NCBI GenBank assembly: GCA_023391875.1
Contig: JAEWAB010000004.1
Location: forward strand, 620,001-684,000
Reading direction: 5' to 3'
Origin: Bacillota bacterium
GTDB taxonomy: Bacteria > Bacillota > Clostridia > Oscillospirales > Ruminococcaceae
DNA length: 64,000 nucleotides
Positions within the stretch are counted from its first letter, which is position 1. Each line of letters starts with the position of its first letter. The notes under the pieces are model-generated. The model did no database searches, had not been told where the DNA came from, and worked only from the letters and a program-made list of their open reading frames with translations. Shown piece after piece: positions 43,779 to 52,784 of this stretch. A program made the translations under genes and the position numbers.

Positions 43779-44837
43779 CTACTTTTTATAGATCTGGTCG
43801 AAGATCGCGCCGTCGGCGAAGAACTTCTCGGTCGCTTTTGCCCAGCCGCCGAAGTCCTCGTCGATATTGACCAGCTCAAGGTTCAGATTAAAGGTATCGC
43901 CGAATTCCTTTAAAATGTCGGGGTTGGACGGGCGGTAGTAGTTCTGGCCCTCCAGACGCTGCGCATCGTCCGAATAGAGATATTCCAAGTAAGCCTTGGA
44001 GACCTCCTGTGTACCGTGCTTCTTCGCATTGGCATCCACTACCGCAACCGACGGCTGGGCGAGGATACTCAAAGACGGGGTGACAATCTCGAAATCATCC
44101 GGATGCTCTTTTAACGATAGAAATGCTTCATTCTCCCAAGCCAGCAGCACATCTCCCTGACCGTTTTCCACAAAGGTGGTGGTAGAGCCACGGGCGCCGG
44201 AATCCAGCACGGTTACGTTCGCGTACAATGATTTTAAAAACTCCTTGCTTTGGGTCTCATCGCTACCAAATTTCTTATCCGCAAACGCCCATGCCGCCAG
44301 GAAGTTCCAGCGCGCACCGCCGGAGCTCTTGGGGTCAGGCGTAATAACTTCCACGCCTGGCTTCACAATATCGTCCCAATCCTTCAGGCTCTTGGAGTTC
44401 CCCTTGCGCACCAAAAAGACGATGGTGGAGGTATAGGGTGCGCTGTTCTTCGGGAACTCGTTTACCCAGCCTTCCTCAATCAGGCCGCCCTTGCGCAGTT
44501 CATCCACGTCGCCCTCAAGCGCCAGCGTAACCACGTCAGCCTCGTTGCCCTCCAGCACCGAACGCGCCTGTTTGCCAGAGCCGCCGTGAGACTGGGTAAT
44601 TTCCACCTTCTGCCCCTTTTCTTTCTCCCAGTATGTCTGAAAAAGCTCGTTATATTGCTCGTAAAGCTCGCGGGTAGGGTCGTAAGAAACATTGGTGATG
44701 GCCAGCGACTCGGCAGAGGGCTGGCTGGTGTTCACAGCAGGAGTTTTTGCGGAGCAGCCGGTGAAAACGCCTAAAATCGAGGCCGCGGCAATTGCCAGAG
44801 CCAGCGCTTTTCTTGATAAAATTGATGTGCGTTTCAT
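43779..44837 (-). CDS. sbp: Sulfate-binding lipoprotein of the CysPTWA importer
   Basis: A 352-residue extracellular binding protein. The signal peptide ends in lipobox VFTGC (C28), which anchors it to the membrane as in other Gram-positives. The mature part has Sbp/CysP motifs such as ITQSHGGSGKQARSVLEG, VTLALEGDVDEL and TPDPKSSGGARWNFLAAW, which surround the oxyanion. It heads the cysTWA operon, with a GAGGTAG ribosome-binding site. The adjoining operon reduces the imported sulfate. Confidence 0.94.
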   Translation of the reverse strand: MKRTSILSRKALALAIAAASILGVFTGCSAKTPAVNTSQPSAESLAITNVSYDPTRELYEQYNELFQTYWEKEKGQKVEITQSHGGSGKQARSVLEGNEADVVTLALEGDVDELRKGGLIEEGWVNEFPKNSAPYTSTIVFLVRKGNSKSLKDWDDIVKPGVEVITPDPKSSGGARWNFLAAWAFADKKFGSDETQSKEFLKSLYANVTVLDSGARGSTTTFVENGQGDVLLAWENEAFLSLKEHPDDFEIVTPSLSILAQPSVAVVDANAKKHGTQEVSKAYLEYLYSDDAQRLEGQNYYRPSNPDILKEFGDTFNLNLELVNIDEDFGGWAKATEKFFADGAIFDQIYKK

Positions 44838-45016
44838 ATGTATCTACCTCATTTCATAATTTCGGTTAGATGGTGACAAATAAAGTTCTGGGTAACTATC
44901 GTATCACATTCGGTCTGTAACACCTAAAGCGATGCGACATCGAAAACGCACCGGGATATGCAGGTTGCCATTGTTCAGCATGAAAATCGCCCCTTGCCTT
45001 TAAACCATATATTATA
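44838..45016 (-). promoter_or_regulatory. Structured leader and -10 of the sulfate importer operon
   Basis: On the minus strand TATAAT (45011-45016) is a good -10 with no clear -35. The transcript would have a leader of about 165 bases. It contains GGCAACC (44963-44969), then GGTGC (44948-44952), strings that occur in this order in SAM-I/SAM-IV riboswitch cores. The 5' half of that core (GAGGGA segment) is not recognisable and no terminator is seen, so riboswitch identity is only a suspicion. Confidence 0.3.
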
Positions 45017-45536
45017 TATATGTTTACTATAATTTATTGTACTCTAACGATTCGGGTTATGCAACGGGAAATTAAGCAATCGTTTGCGCGGTAAGGTATG
45101 AAGCACTGTTTAATCATACCGCTTGAATCACAACGAACCATTAGCAAAAAGGTTTCCGCCGTGGTATAATCCAGTGTGCTAAAGGAAAGGCAAATGCTCA
45201 TTTGGAGGTACTCCAAATGAGCATTAATACATTTGATACTGATGCCCATGGACAACAGCCACTCGTTGACAGAATCACTTTGATATGGTAATATTAAGCA
45301 GTATTTTAATATTGAAAGGGCATACATACATGCTTGAGCCAATCTTTCACTAAGGTCAAATGAATTATGTCAACTAAGGCTATCGAGTATAGCTTTATTT
45401 GTTATACGTTTGAATCAGAGTGAATGTGGAGAAGTTGTGTGAAATGTCTGTTGATATCAACACACTATTTCGGTGTGTTTTTTTATTCATATAACTTCTA
45501 AAACCACAGTTCACATCAAATGAAGAATGAGGTTTT
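45017..45536. other. 520-base intergenic region with no confident gene
   Basis: The stretch is AT-rich. A 102-codon minus-strand frame (45034-45342) is open but has no family I recognise and lacks a clear ribosome-binding site, so I treat it as doubtful. The strongest structure is the 15-bp palindrome at 45193-45225. A TTTTTTTATT run near 45478 lies upstream of the DUF6144-like gene. Confidence 0.4.
45193..45225. repeat. Perfect 15-bp inverted repeat
   Basis: Arms 45193-45207 and 45211-45225 are exact complements around GTA. There is no T-run on either side, so it is not an obvious terminator. A regulator site or a small repeat element are the alternatives. Confidence 0.6.
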
Positions 45537-46097
45537 ATGATGTTTGATATTAGAAAAATCCAAGAGCAAGTAATCTTTGGCGCTATAAAATCTGTGAGCA
45601 GCGACGGGGTAGCAACCGGCATTATATACGGAGAAAATAAGCAGTTTTCATCAGAGGACAATGCGATGTGGGTGAAATCCACCATGAACCGGTTGGAGAA
45701 CCACTTTGATAGGGCTACCGTTAAACAGATTAGAATGAACTGTCAATGTGGTTATGGAATGGATGAAAAATTAGAGCTACTAAAAGAACTGATGGCTTCA
45801 TCATCCAGCTTGGAGGAATTTGCGAACCAAGAGAAAGCCAAGGCGGCGGGGCTATCCTATACAGATGGAGAACTATATCTGCAATTTACATTTTGCCCTT
45901 GTCCGATGCTCGCCGATGTAGATAAGCTGGATTCGGACACGTGGTGCCAATGCACCACAGGGTACAGTAAAGTCCTTTTTGAAAAAGCATTCGGCTGTGA
46001 GGTCCGTGTGGAATTATTAAAAAGCATAAAAATGGGTCATGATATGTGTCTTATGAAAATCATACCTTGTGGTTCTATTTGGAATCCAGCCGGATAA
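45537..46097 (+). CDS. Cysteine-rich DUF6144-like protein
   Basis: A 186-residue soluble protein with paired cysteines in MNCQCGYG, FCPCPM, WCQCTTGY and near the C-terminus (MCLMKIIPCG), spaced as for metal or Fe-S binding. It resembles proteins grouped as DUF6144, whose function is not established. A GAGG site precedes tandem ATG codons at 45537 and 45540. It is a single gene followed by a long hairpin and faces a copper-related membrane protein. Confidence 0.65.
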   Translation: MMFDIRKIQEQVIFGAIKSVSSDGVATGIIYGENKQFSSEDNAMWVKSTMNRLENHFDRATVKQIRMNCQCGYGMDEKLELLKELMASSSSLEEFANQEKAKAAGLSYTDGELYLQFTFCPCPMLADVDKLDSDTWCQCTTGYSKVLFEKAFGCEVRVELLKSIKMGHDMCLMKIIPCGSIWNPAG

Positions 46098-46116
46098 GCT
46101 TTCTGGTTTATGCATT

Positions 46117-46158
46117 CTAAAGGCGAAGTTCAGAGTTTCCTCTGAACTTCGCCTTTAG
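46117..46158. terminator. 18-bp hairpin between convergent genes
   Basis: Arms 46117-46134 and 46141-46158 are perfectly complementary with a 6-base loop. A T-run is lacking, but the position between two converging genes makes a bidirectional transcription barrier the simplest role. Confidence 0.6.
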
Positions 46159-46173
46159 TCTTGATCCAATATT

Positions 46174-47973
46174 TTATTGGCAACAGTTCGGAATGCCGGT
46201 ATCGTCTACAACTTCTTGCTTTGTCGGTACATATTGATTAACTTCTTTGTTTATGGCCTCTATATCCACCTTGCTCAGATCATCGACAACCTTTACATAG
46301 CCATAAAACTTGTTATCGGCTGTAGAGAAATCGAAGTCCTCCTCAGGAATCAGCTGAATGGTATTTTCGCCCGCCAACATGTTAACTTGGGCATTATATA
46401 CCGGAAACAGAAGCGTACTATTGCTGCTGTTGATATTGGTACCATTGATGATCCATGCTGTTTCTATACCGCGTTGCATCACGATTACTGCGGGGGAGAA
46501 CCGGTCTTCATTCATATCGATTTTAACCGTCTGAACACCGTCCTTGATTTCAGCGACAGCGACTTTATCGGTAGGTATTTTATAAGTGGAGGTATTGCCG
46601 GAATCCGCCGGATTATTATTCGCCAGATCGTCTACCACCGTGATTTTACTCCGAATCATACCCATCCAACAGCTGTAGGCAAAGGTGCCGCTTTCGGTGG
46701 GTGTGAACTCAATGACATTGTCGCCTACCTCAAGCTTCTTTTCAATATTAAATTTAGGTATGACAATGGCATTGTTGCAGCCGTTTAAGTCTCCTGCTTC
46801 GGCTTGTATAACCCATTTCACGGGTACCCCTTTTTGTACAGTGATCGGCTCATATCGGCCCGATGAGAGCTGGGTCGTCACCGTTTGAGCGCCGTCAACT
46901 TTGCTGGCTTTATTGACGGTCTGTGCACTGCTATTGTTTGTTGTCACATCAAAAGTAGGAAGCGCGAAACCCGACAGGCTCAATCCGCTGCTAAACATAA
47001 ATACGCCTAATACCGTGACTAAAACGGCGCTGACGGTCATCATCTTGCTTGTGAACTTCTTGCTTAATAATGAACTGAGGGCGCCGATTCCAAACATAAG
47101 CGGCACCGTTCCTAAACTAAACAGCAACATGGAGAGGGCGCCCTTAAACGGGTCTCCTGTAGACAGCGCATACAGCTGCATGGCCTGCAGAGGGCCGCAT
47201 GGCATCAGGCCATTGAGCAGCCCGACATAAAGAGGGCTTTTGCTGCTTTTTTGCTCATTAATTTTTCTGGCAAATATCTTGGGCATCCGGGGGTTAAGTT
47301 TGCGCAGCCAAGGGAATATATTCAGCATATTCAGCCCCATAATCACCATGAATACGCCCGCGACGAGTTGTACTATTCCCTTTGCCGTGCCGGAAAAGCT
47401 AACGACAGAACCTAACGCGCCCACAATTGCGCCCACAACGGTATAAGAAATCACTCTGCCCAAGTTATACAGGATACTGGGCCTAAGGGCTGAAAGTTTT
47501 CCGGTGCCCTTAACCGGGCTTTGAGGTACGCATTGTGATAGATTAATACCCCCGCACATGGCAACGCAATGGAGCGAAGTCAGCAGGCCGATCACAAACA
47601 GCATCCCGTAGCCCATGCCTTCTTCCGCCTGAGGAAATACATTGAAAATATTAAACCCGCCCAAACGGTTGATAATCATGTACAACGCAAACAGGATAAA
47701 GATGATCCCCAATAACTTGGGAATGTCGTTTTTGGGTTTTGTGCTCTTTATAGTTTTTACAACTTTATAATCAAGCTTTTCAATGATTGAGACAATTTCT
47801 TCAATGCTGATTACACTGCTATCAAAAGTGATCTCCGCTTTACCGGTGGAGTAGCTTACTTTCACATTTGTAATGCCGCTGGTGCTTTGTAACTCCCGTT
47901 CAATTTTACTCTCGCAGTTAACGCAGGTCATTCCATCAATTTTTAATGTTACAGTTTTATTTTCCGGCATCAT
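46174..47973 (-). CDS. HMA domain / TauE-SafE-like (CcoS/UreH-type) membrane domain / cupredoxin fusion, copper handling
   Basis: Residues 7-75 are a heavy-metal-associated domain with metal ligands C17 and C20 in GMTCVNC. After one helix, a six-helix membrane unit begins GMLFVIGLLTSLHCVAMCGG, typical of the UreH/DsbD-like sulfite-exporter superfamily. The last 270 residues are two cupredoxin-like domains, the first with a Cys-Trp-Met-x-Met copper-site pattern (YSCWMGM). The whole suggests copper transfer across the membrane to extracytoplasmic cupredoxins. ATG 47973 has GGAGG 7 bases upstream. No copper ATPase is nearby. Confidence 0.8.
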   Translation of the reverse strand: MMPENKTVTLKIDGMTCVNCESKIERELQSTSGITNVKVSYSTGKAEITFDSSVISIEEIVSIIEKLDYKVVKTIKSTKPKNDIPKLLGIIFILFALYMIINRLGGFNIFNVFPQAEEGMGYGMLFVIGLLTSLHCVAMCGGINLSQCVPQSPVKGTGKLSALRPSILYNLGRVISYTVVGAIVGALGSVVSFSGTAKGIVQLVAGVFMVIMGLNMLNIFPWLRKLNPRMPKIFARKINEQKSSKSPLYVGLLNGLMPCGPLQAMQLYALSTGDPFKGALSMLLFSLGTVPLMFGIGALSSLLSKKFTSKMMTVSAVLVTVLGVFMFSSGLSLSGFALPTFDVTTNNSSAQTVNKASKVDGAQTVTTQLSSGRYEPITVQKGVPVKWVIQAEAGDLNGCNNAIVIPKFNIEKKLEVGDNVIEFTPTESGTFAYSCWMGMIRSKITVVDDLANNNPADSGNTSTYKIPTDKVAVAEIKDGVQTVKIDMNEDRFSPAVIVMQRGIETAWIINGTNINSSNSTLLFPVYNAQVNMLAGENTIQLIPEEDFDFSTADNKFYGYVKVVDDLSKVDIEAINKEVNQYVPTKQEVVDDTGIPNCCQ

Positions 47974-48417
47974 TATAAAACCTCCAACCAAATTCCGTAT
48001 TAAGATTTAGGGTACAAATCGCTCTGCAGTTTATCCGTATTTTGGGGATCAATTTAAATCGCGCTTACAATAATTCTTAATTAAAAACACTATGCGATTT
48101 TTTATATCGCTTATAGTAGCAGAAAGGTATGTAGATATTATGTAGATAATATTTTCCGAATTTATAAGAGAAAGATAGACATAAAAACTGCGGATGTTGC
48201 AACTTATAGCTTCTTAACCTGTTTTTTGATTTTCTTTATAACTTCTTTATTGCTTTATGATTATAATTAAATTAACTATAATAATATAATCCATCTTTAT
48301 TCACCTTTATTCGCCATATCATTACAACATCTGCTTTTACATTCCTGCCGTGAACCGAACGGATGAACTCAACAATTACAACACTATATTAATTTGCAGC
48401 ATACGGAGGTAATACCG
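47974..48417. other. AT-rich intergenic region, nothing recognised
   Basis: About 440 bases separate two divergent genes. They must contain both promoters, and several TATAAT-like strings occur (for example near 48285), but no -35/-10 pair stands out. There are no ORFs over 30 codons with a ribosome-binding site and no strong hairpin. The CGGAGGT at 48404-48410 belongs to the next gene. Confidence 0.4.
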
Positions 48418-48675
48418 ATGATGAAAACAGCCCAAGAGAACCTGCAGTTAGCAGCCGAGCATGAATTTTTAGCCCTTTACATCTTTACGAAGAGTTATTT
48501 AAAGGATTCCGGCGTAAGTGACCTTCACAAGCTTGAACGTGAACTGCTAATTTATTTTGACAGTGATCACAAGGATATCTTAGTAGAAATCAAGGAGAAA
48601 AGAGGAATATCAAGCACCTTGGCTGAGCGGATAGAATCCGCTATTGCGAAATTTGACGCCATCAAACAATGTTGA
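48418..48675 (+). CDS. Orphan small protein resembling the C-terminal domain of ATP synthase alpha
   Basis: An 85-residue helical protein. Its pattern EFLALYIFTKSYL ... LHKLERELLIYFDSDHKDILVEI ... AERIESAIAKFDAI follows the C-terminal bundle of F1 alpha (QVVVIYAGTxGYLDD ... RFExELLxFL ... HxxILxxI ... LxxAIxxF). There is no nucleotide-binding domain. CGGAGGT precedes tandem ATGs at 48418 and 48421. It stands 66 bases before the MotA-like gene and no other F1 genes are near. Similarity was judged by eye. Confidence 0.6.
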   Translation: MMKTAQENLQLAAEHEFLALYIFTKSYLKDSGVSDLHKLERELLIYFDSDHKDILVEIKEKRGISSTLAERIESAIAKFDAIKQC

Positions 48676-48741
48676 TTACATATTAAAACAACATATTTGA
48701 AAGCATTGCTGTTATTATCATGAAAATTTGGAGGAGCAGAC

Positions 48742-49545
48742 GTGAATATCTCAGTCATCATTGGTTTGATTTTAGCCTTTGGGTCTCTGATCTTCGGCTA
48801 TACACTGGAAGAGGGACAACTCAGCGCGCTAATCCTTTTAAGCCCCTTTGTCATTGTTTTTGGGGGCACATGGGGTGCTGTCATACTATCTAACAACTTG
48901 AGTGATATCCAGCAGGCGTTTAAATCCCTACTTGCCTCTTACACCACCAATATGAGTAAAGCCCCCGAGCTCATCATTACTAAGATTACCTCAATAGCAG
49001 ACGTGTGCAGGCAGTCCGGCCTTTTAAAGCTGGAAGAGGTATTAAAAGATCCCGAACTTGACCGGGATGAATACCTAATTTTAAAGGAAGGTATCGTACT
49101 TACACTGGAAGGCAAGAGTGCGGATGATATGCGTGACGTACTGGATTCCAACATCCACGCGTTTACGATTCAAAAGCAGCAGGAGATCGCGGTTCTTACA
49201 GGCGCCGGAGGCTTTTCTCCGACCCTTGGCATTATCGGTACGGTAATGGGTCTGATCCATGTTTTGGGCAACATGACCGACACGGAATCGCTTACCTCCT
49301 CCATCTCCGTCGCATTTATCGCCACCCTGTACGGCGTTGTATTTGCCAACCTTCTCTACCTGCCGGCAGCAAACCGGCTGAAAAGCTATTTAAAAAGACA
49401 GCAGGTTTTGAAAGAGATGATGGCGGAGGGTATCTGTCTGATTGCCAAGGGGGAGTCATCGCGCAATATCGTCAATAAATTATCGCTCTATTATCAGGCG
49501 TTCGCCGGTCAGGAAAAGAAATATAAGGAAGGGGTTATCAATTAA
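48742..49545 (+). CDS. MotA-like ion-channel stator protein
   Basis: A 267-residue membrane protein of the MotA/TolQ/ExbB family with helices at residues 2-22 and 30-50 and a cytoplasmic loop. The conserved channel helices follow, including GGFSPTLGIIGTVMGLIHVLGNM and SVAFIATLYGVVFANLLYLP. It would form the 5:2 ion channel with the MotB-like partner encoded next. GTG 48742 has GGAGGAG upstream. No flagellar genes are in the window, so it may serve a motor elsewhere or a non-flagellar machine. Confidence 0.9.
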   Translation: MNISVIIGLILAFGSLIFGYTLEEGQLSALILLSPFVIVFGGTWGAVILSNNLSDIQQAFKSLLASYTTNMSKAPELIITKITSIADVCRQSGLLKLEEVLKDPELDRDEYLILKEGIVLTLEGKSADDMRDVLDSNIHAFTIQKQQEIAVLTGAGGFSPTLGIIGTVMGLIHVLGNMTDTESLTSSISVAFIATLYGVVFANLLYLPAANRLKSYLKRQQVLKEMMAEGICLIAKGESSRNIVNKLSLYYQAFAGQEKKYKEGVIN

Positions 49546-49586
49546 CCGGCTCGCCGACCTTTAGAAATTTGAATGGGGATAATGAT

Positions 49587-50384
49587 ATGGCAAATAAACA
49601 AAAGCATACGGAAAATGAGGCGGAAGAAAGCGAAGAAAGGTGGCTGTTAACCTATTCGGATATGATTACCCTGCTGCTTGCGCTTTTTATCATTCTTTAC
49701 TCCATCAGTACGGTCGACTCCAAAAAGTTTGCCGAGATTGCCGAAAAATTCGGGGAACTGCTCGACAATCCCGCCGCCCACGTCACCATTTCAGATGATG
49801 TCGGCGGGCCCGGTGCTGTAGGCAGCTCCGACTTAGAGTTACCCGCTGGCGGTGTACCGGTGGACGCGCTGGATGAGGTATATGATATCTTGGAAGAATA
49901 TGTTGAAGCAAACCATTTGGAAGGCCAGATTAGTCTTGAAAATACGAGTACATTTGTTAAAATACATTTAAAGGACACCCTGATGTTTCACCCGGACAGC
50001 CCGGAATTGCTGCGCTCCAGTGAGCCGATCCTGCGGGAGATCAACGACGCGCTCCGTCAGGTCTACGACCGGGTGGACAGCATCACCATCGGCGGCCATA
50101 CCGCCGATATCGGCCTGCATTCCATCGAAAGCGACCAGATCGCGTGGAAGCTTTCAACCGAGCGGGCAATCACCGTGCTAAACCAATTTGTGGGGTATGG
50201 TTTGCCGCAGGAGAAGCTGACAATAGAAGGGCGCGGACGTTTTTCTCCCATCGCCTCCAACCAAACGAAGGAGGGTATGGCCAAAAACCGAAGGGTGGAA
50301 ATCACGATCATCAAAGCCGACGTAAGCAGTAGCGGCATGACCGACACAAGCAGTAGCAGCATGGCCAGCAGCGAAGCTGAATGA
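49587..50384 (+). CDS. MotB-like OmpA-domain stator protein
   Basis: A single helix (WLLTYSDMITLLLALFIILYS split over residues 19-39) carries the essential ion-binding Asp D25. A linker and an OmpA/MotB peptidoglycan-binding domain with TIGGHTADIG and AKNRRVEITI follow. A 20-residue Ser/Met-rich tail ends the protein. ATG 49587 is chosen with GGGGAT upstream; TTG 49569 is an alternative. It is paired with the MotA-like gene and followed by the kinase gene within 50 bases, suggesting shared expression. Confidence 0.9.
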   Translation: MANKQKHTENEAEESEERWLLTYSDMITLLLALFIILYSISTVDSKKFAEIAEKFGELLDNPAAHVTISDDVGGPGAVGSSDLELPAGGVPVDALDEVYDILEEYVEANHLEGQISLENTSTFVKIHLKDTLMFHPDSPELLRSSEPILREINDALRQVYDRVDSITIGGHTADIGLHSIESDQIAWKLSTERAITVLNQFVGYGLPQEKLTIEGRGRFSPIASNQTKEGMAKNRRVEITIIKADVSSSGMTDTSSSSMASSEAE

Positions 50385-50430
50385 TCAGAAAATTCCGAAT
50401 GCCGTGCGCTGAAATAGGGGAAATGAATTT

Positions 50431-52059
50431 GTGAAGAAGCATAGAAAAGAACTGTTCCATAAAAACGTCGCCGATGCCTTTGACTACGACGGTGCGATTT
50501 CTCCAAGTTTCAAACGTCCCCGTATTCGCGATAACTTTTTGCTTTCATGGAAAGACAGCGTTAAAACAGCCTTGATATTGGTCTTATCAGTTGCCCTTTC
50601 TGAGCTGCTCAGAGAGCTGCATGTCGGTGATCAAAACCTGATTCTGGTTTATATTCTATCGGTTGTAATCATTTCACGTATCACACATGGTTACGTTTAT
50701 GGCATCATTGCGGCTATCCTGAGTGTTTTTGTGTTTGATTTTTTAATTACCTATCCGCGCTTCGGCTTTAGCATCATCCAGCCGACATACCCTATTACGT
50801 TTGTTATCATGCTCATTGTCTCGCTTATCATCAGCACCCTGACCATGCGTATCAAAGCGCAGGCGTTAATTGCGGTAGAGAAGGAACACCGGACGCGCAT
50901 ACTCTATGAATTTAATCGGAAGCTGAATGCAACCAGAGGCTTTGACAGTATTATCGAGCTTGCAAACGCATATATCAGCACCCTGCTGTGCCGCTCGGTT
51001 ATCTACTACTCCGGCGACCCGAGCGGGGAGGATTCCGGGACGGTGAAGCTGTTCGGAGAGAATGTCGGCCCCGATATTTTTGCGGCCGCCGACGATCAAA
51101 AAGCCGCATACTGGACCTACAGCAACCGCATATCCTCCGGTGCGGGTACGGCGCTGTTCCCGGGCGCAAACGCCTATTACATGTCGGTAGGCTCACAGAA
51201 CAAAGCCATGGGGGTTTTAGGCATCTCCTGCAAGGAGGGCATTCCGCTCAATGAAAGCAATGTCACGCTATTGGGGATGTTCGCGTCTCAACTGGCTATG
51301 GCCTTGGAACTGCAGATGCTCACCGACGAGCAGGCGCGCATCCTGCTCGACTCCGAAAAAGAGAAGATGCGCAGCAATCTCTTGCGTGCCATCTCACATG
51401 ACCTGCGCACGCCGCTCACGGGCATCTACGGCGCAAGCTCGGTTATCCTCGACCGCGGCGACAAGATGAACGAGCAGACGCGCAACAGCCTGATTTCAGA
51501 CATTAAGGAGGATTCCCAGTGGCTGATCCGCATGGTGGAGAACCTGCTGTCCGTTACCCGCATCCATAAAGAAACCATGCATGTCAGCAAGCAGCCGGAA
51601 GCGGTAGAGGAGATTGTAGGCGAGGCCATTGCCAAGACAAGAAAACGGTTTGAAAACCGTGCTATCGTTGTAAAGGTTCCCGATGAGCTGCTGATCGTCC
51701 CCATGGATGCGATGCTGATTATTCAGGTGCTGCTTAACCTGATGGAAAACGCCATTAAAAATTCGGATGAAAGCACGACCATCCATGTAAACGTACATAA
51801 ACAGGATAACCTGGCCGTGTTTGAAGTAATCGACAGCGGCACGGGGATTTCCGAACAGAATATTCAGGGGCTCTTTAAGGGAGAGATTCTATACGGGAAT
51901 AAGAGTGCCGATTTTTCCCGCGGGATGGGTATCGGGCTCTCCATCTGTTCGTCGATTGTACGGGCGCACGACGGCCGTATGGAAGCGGTGAACCGGCCGG
52001 AGGGCGGCGCGGTGTTCCGCTTTGTACTGCCAATCACAAACGAACCGAAGGAGGGGTAA
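50431..52059 (+). CDS. KdpD-like sensor histidine kinase lacking the N-terminal KdpD domain
   Basis: A 542-residue kinase. Residues about 40-150 are the four-helix DUF4118 membrane domain of KdpD. A GAF-like region follows. The dimerisation/phosphoacceptor helix has H323 in RAISHDLRTPLTGIYG, and the ATPase domain has NLMENAIKNSD (N-box) and GMGIGLSICSSIV (G-box). The N-terminal KdpD and Usp domains that sense c-di-AMP or potassium are missing. The next gene is its response regulator. No kdpFABC genes are present, so the target is open. Confidence 0.88.
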   Translation: MKKHRKELFHKNVADAFDYDGAISPSFKRPRIRDNFLLSWKDSVKTALILVLSVALSELLRELHVGDQNLILVYILSVVIISRITHGYVYGIIAAILSVFVFDFLITYPRFGFSIIQPTYPITFVIMLIVSLIISTLTMRIKAQALIAVEKEHRTRILYEFNRKLNATRGFDSIIELANAYISTLLCRSVIYYSGDPSGEDSGTVKLFGENVGPDIFAAADDQKAAYWTYSNRISSGAGTALFPGANAYYMSVGSQNKAMGVLGISCKEGIPLNESNVTLLGMFASQLAMALELQMLTDEQARILLDSEKEKMRSNLLRAISHDLRTPLTGIYGASSVILDRGDKMNEQTRNSLISDIKEDSQWLIRMVENLLSVTRIHKETMHVSKQPEAVEEIVGEAIAKTRKRFENRAIVVKVPDELLIVPMDAMLIIQVLLNLMENAIKNSDESTTIHVNVHKQDNLAVFEVIDSGTGISEQNIQGLFKGEILYGNKSADFSRGMGIGLSICSSIVRAHDGRMEAVNRPEGGAVFRFVLPITNEPKEG

Positions 52060-52063
52060 GGGT

Positions 52064-52765
52064 ATGCCAAGCCAGATATTTATCCTAATCGTCGAGGACG
52101 AGCCGGTGATCAGCAACTTTATTGCCGAAATCCTGCTTGCGAACGATTACAATGTTTTAAAGGCGGTAAACGGAAAACAGGCTATTGCCATGACGACATC
52201 CTACTGCCCCGATCTCGTTCTCCTTGATTTGGGGCTGCCGGATATCGACGGCCTGGAGGTGCTCACGAAGATTCACCGGTTTTCGGATACCCCGGTTATC
52301 GTTGTATCCGCCAGAGGGCATGAGCGCGAAAAGGTGGAAGCCCTGGACCTTGGTGCGGATGATTATGTAACAAAGCCATTCGGTACCTCGGAGCTCCTTG
52401 CCCGCATCCGCACGGCGCTGCGTCACAGGCAGCAGCTGCAGCACAGAGCGGAGCCGGAAAAAGAGGTTACCAGCATCAAGGGCCTTGAAATTGACCACAG
52501 AAAACGAATTGTCCTGGTAGACGGCAAAGACGTGCACCTGACGCCCATAGAGTATAAAATCATCCTCCTTCTCTCCAGGCATGCCGGAAAGGTGTTAACC
52601 TACGATTTTATCATTAAAGAAATCTGGGGGCCCTATATCTCCGATAATCAGATCCTGCGCGTCAATATGGCCAATATTCGCCGAAAGATCGAGCATAATC
52701 TCGCTGAGCCGGTATATATCCTGACCGACGTAGGTGTTGGGTACAGAATGATAGAAGCGGATTAG
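52064..52765 (+). CDS. KdpE-like OmpR-family response regulator
   Basis: A 233-residue regulator: receiver domain with acidic pair E11/D12, phosphoacceptor D55 in LVLLDLGLPDIDG and K104-region VTKPFGTSEL, then a winged-helix DNA-binding domain (LTPIEYKIILLLSRHAGKVLTY). ATG 52064 is preferred with GGAGGGG upstream. It begins 4 bases after the kinase stop, so the two form a two-component pair. A strong terminator follows. Confidence 0.92.
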   Translation: MPSQIFILIVEDEPVISNFIAEILLANDYNVLKAVNGKQAIAMTTSYCPDLVLLDLGLPDIDGLEVLTKIHRFSDTPVIVVSARGHEREKVEALDLGADDYVTKPFGTSELLARIRTALRHRQQLQHRAEPEKEVTSIKGLEIDHRKRIVLVDGKDVHLTPIEYKIILLLSRHAGKVLTYDFIIKEIWGPYISDNQILRVNMANIRRKIEHNLAEPVYILTDVGVGYRMIEAD

Positions 52766-52784
52766 CGAGTTGTCGGTTTATTTA

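Noticed and set aside
45034..45342. Minus-strand 102-codon ORF in the importer leader region
   Set aside because: No ribosome-binding site, no recognised family, and a perfect hairpin runs through it; kept only as a doubtful frame in the intergenic note.
45395..45685. Minus-strand 96-codon ORF
   Set aside because: It overlaps the start of the DUF6144-like gene on the opposite strand and shows no independent coding signs.
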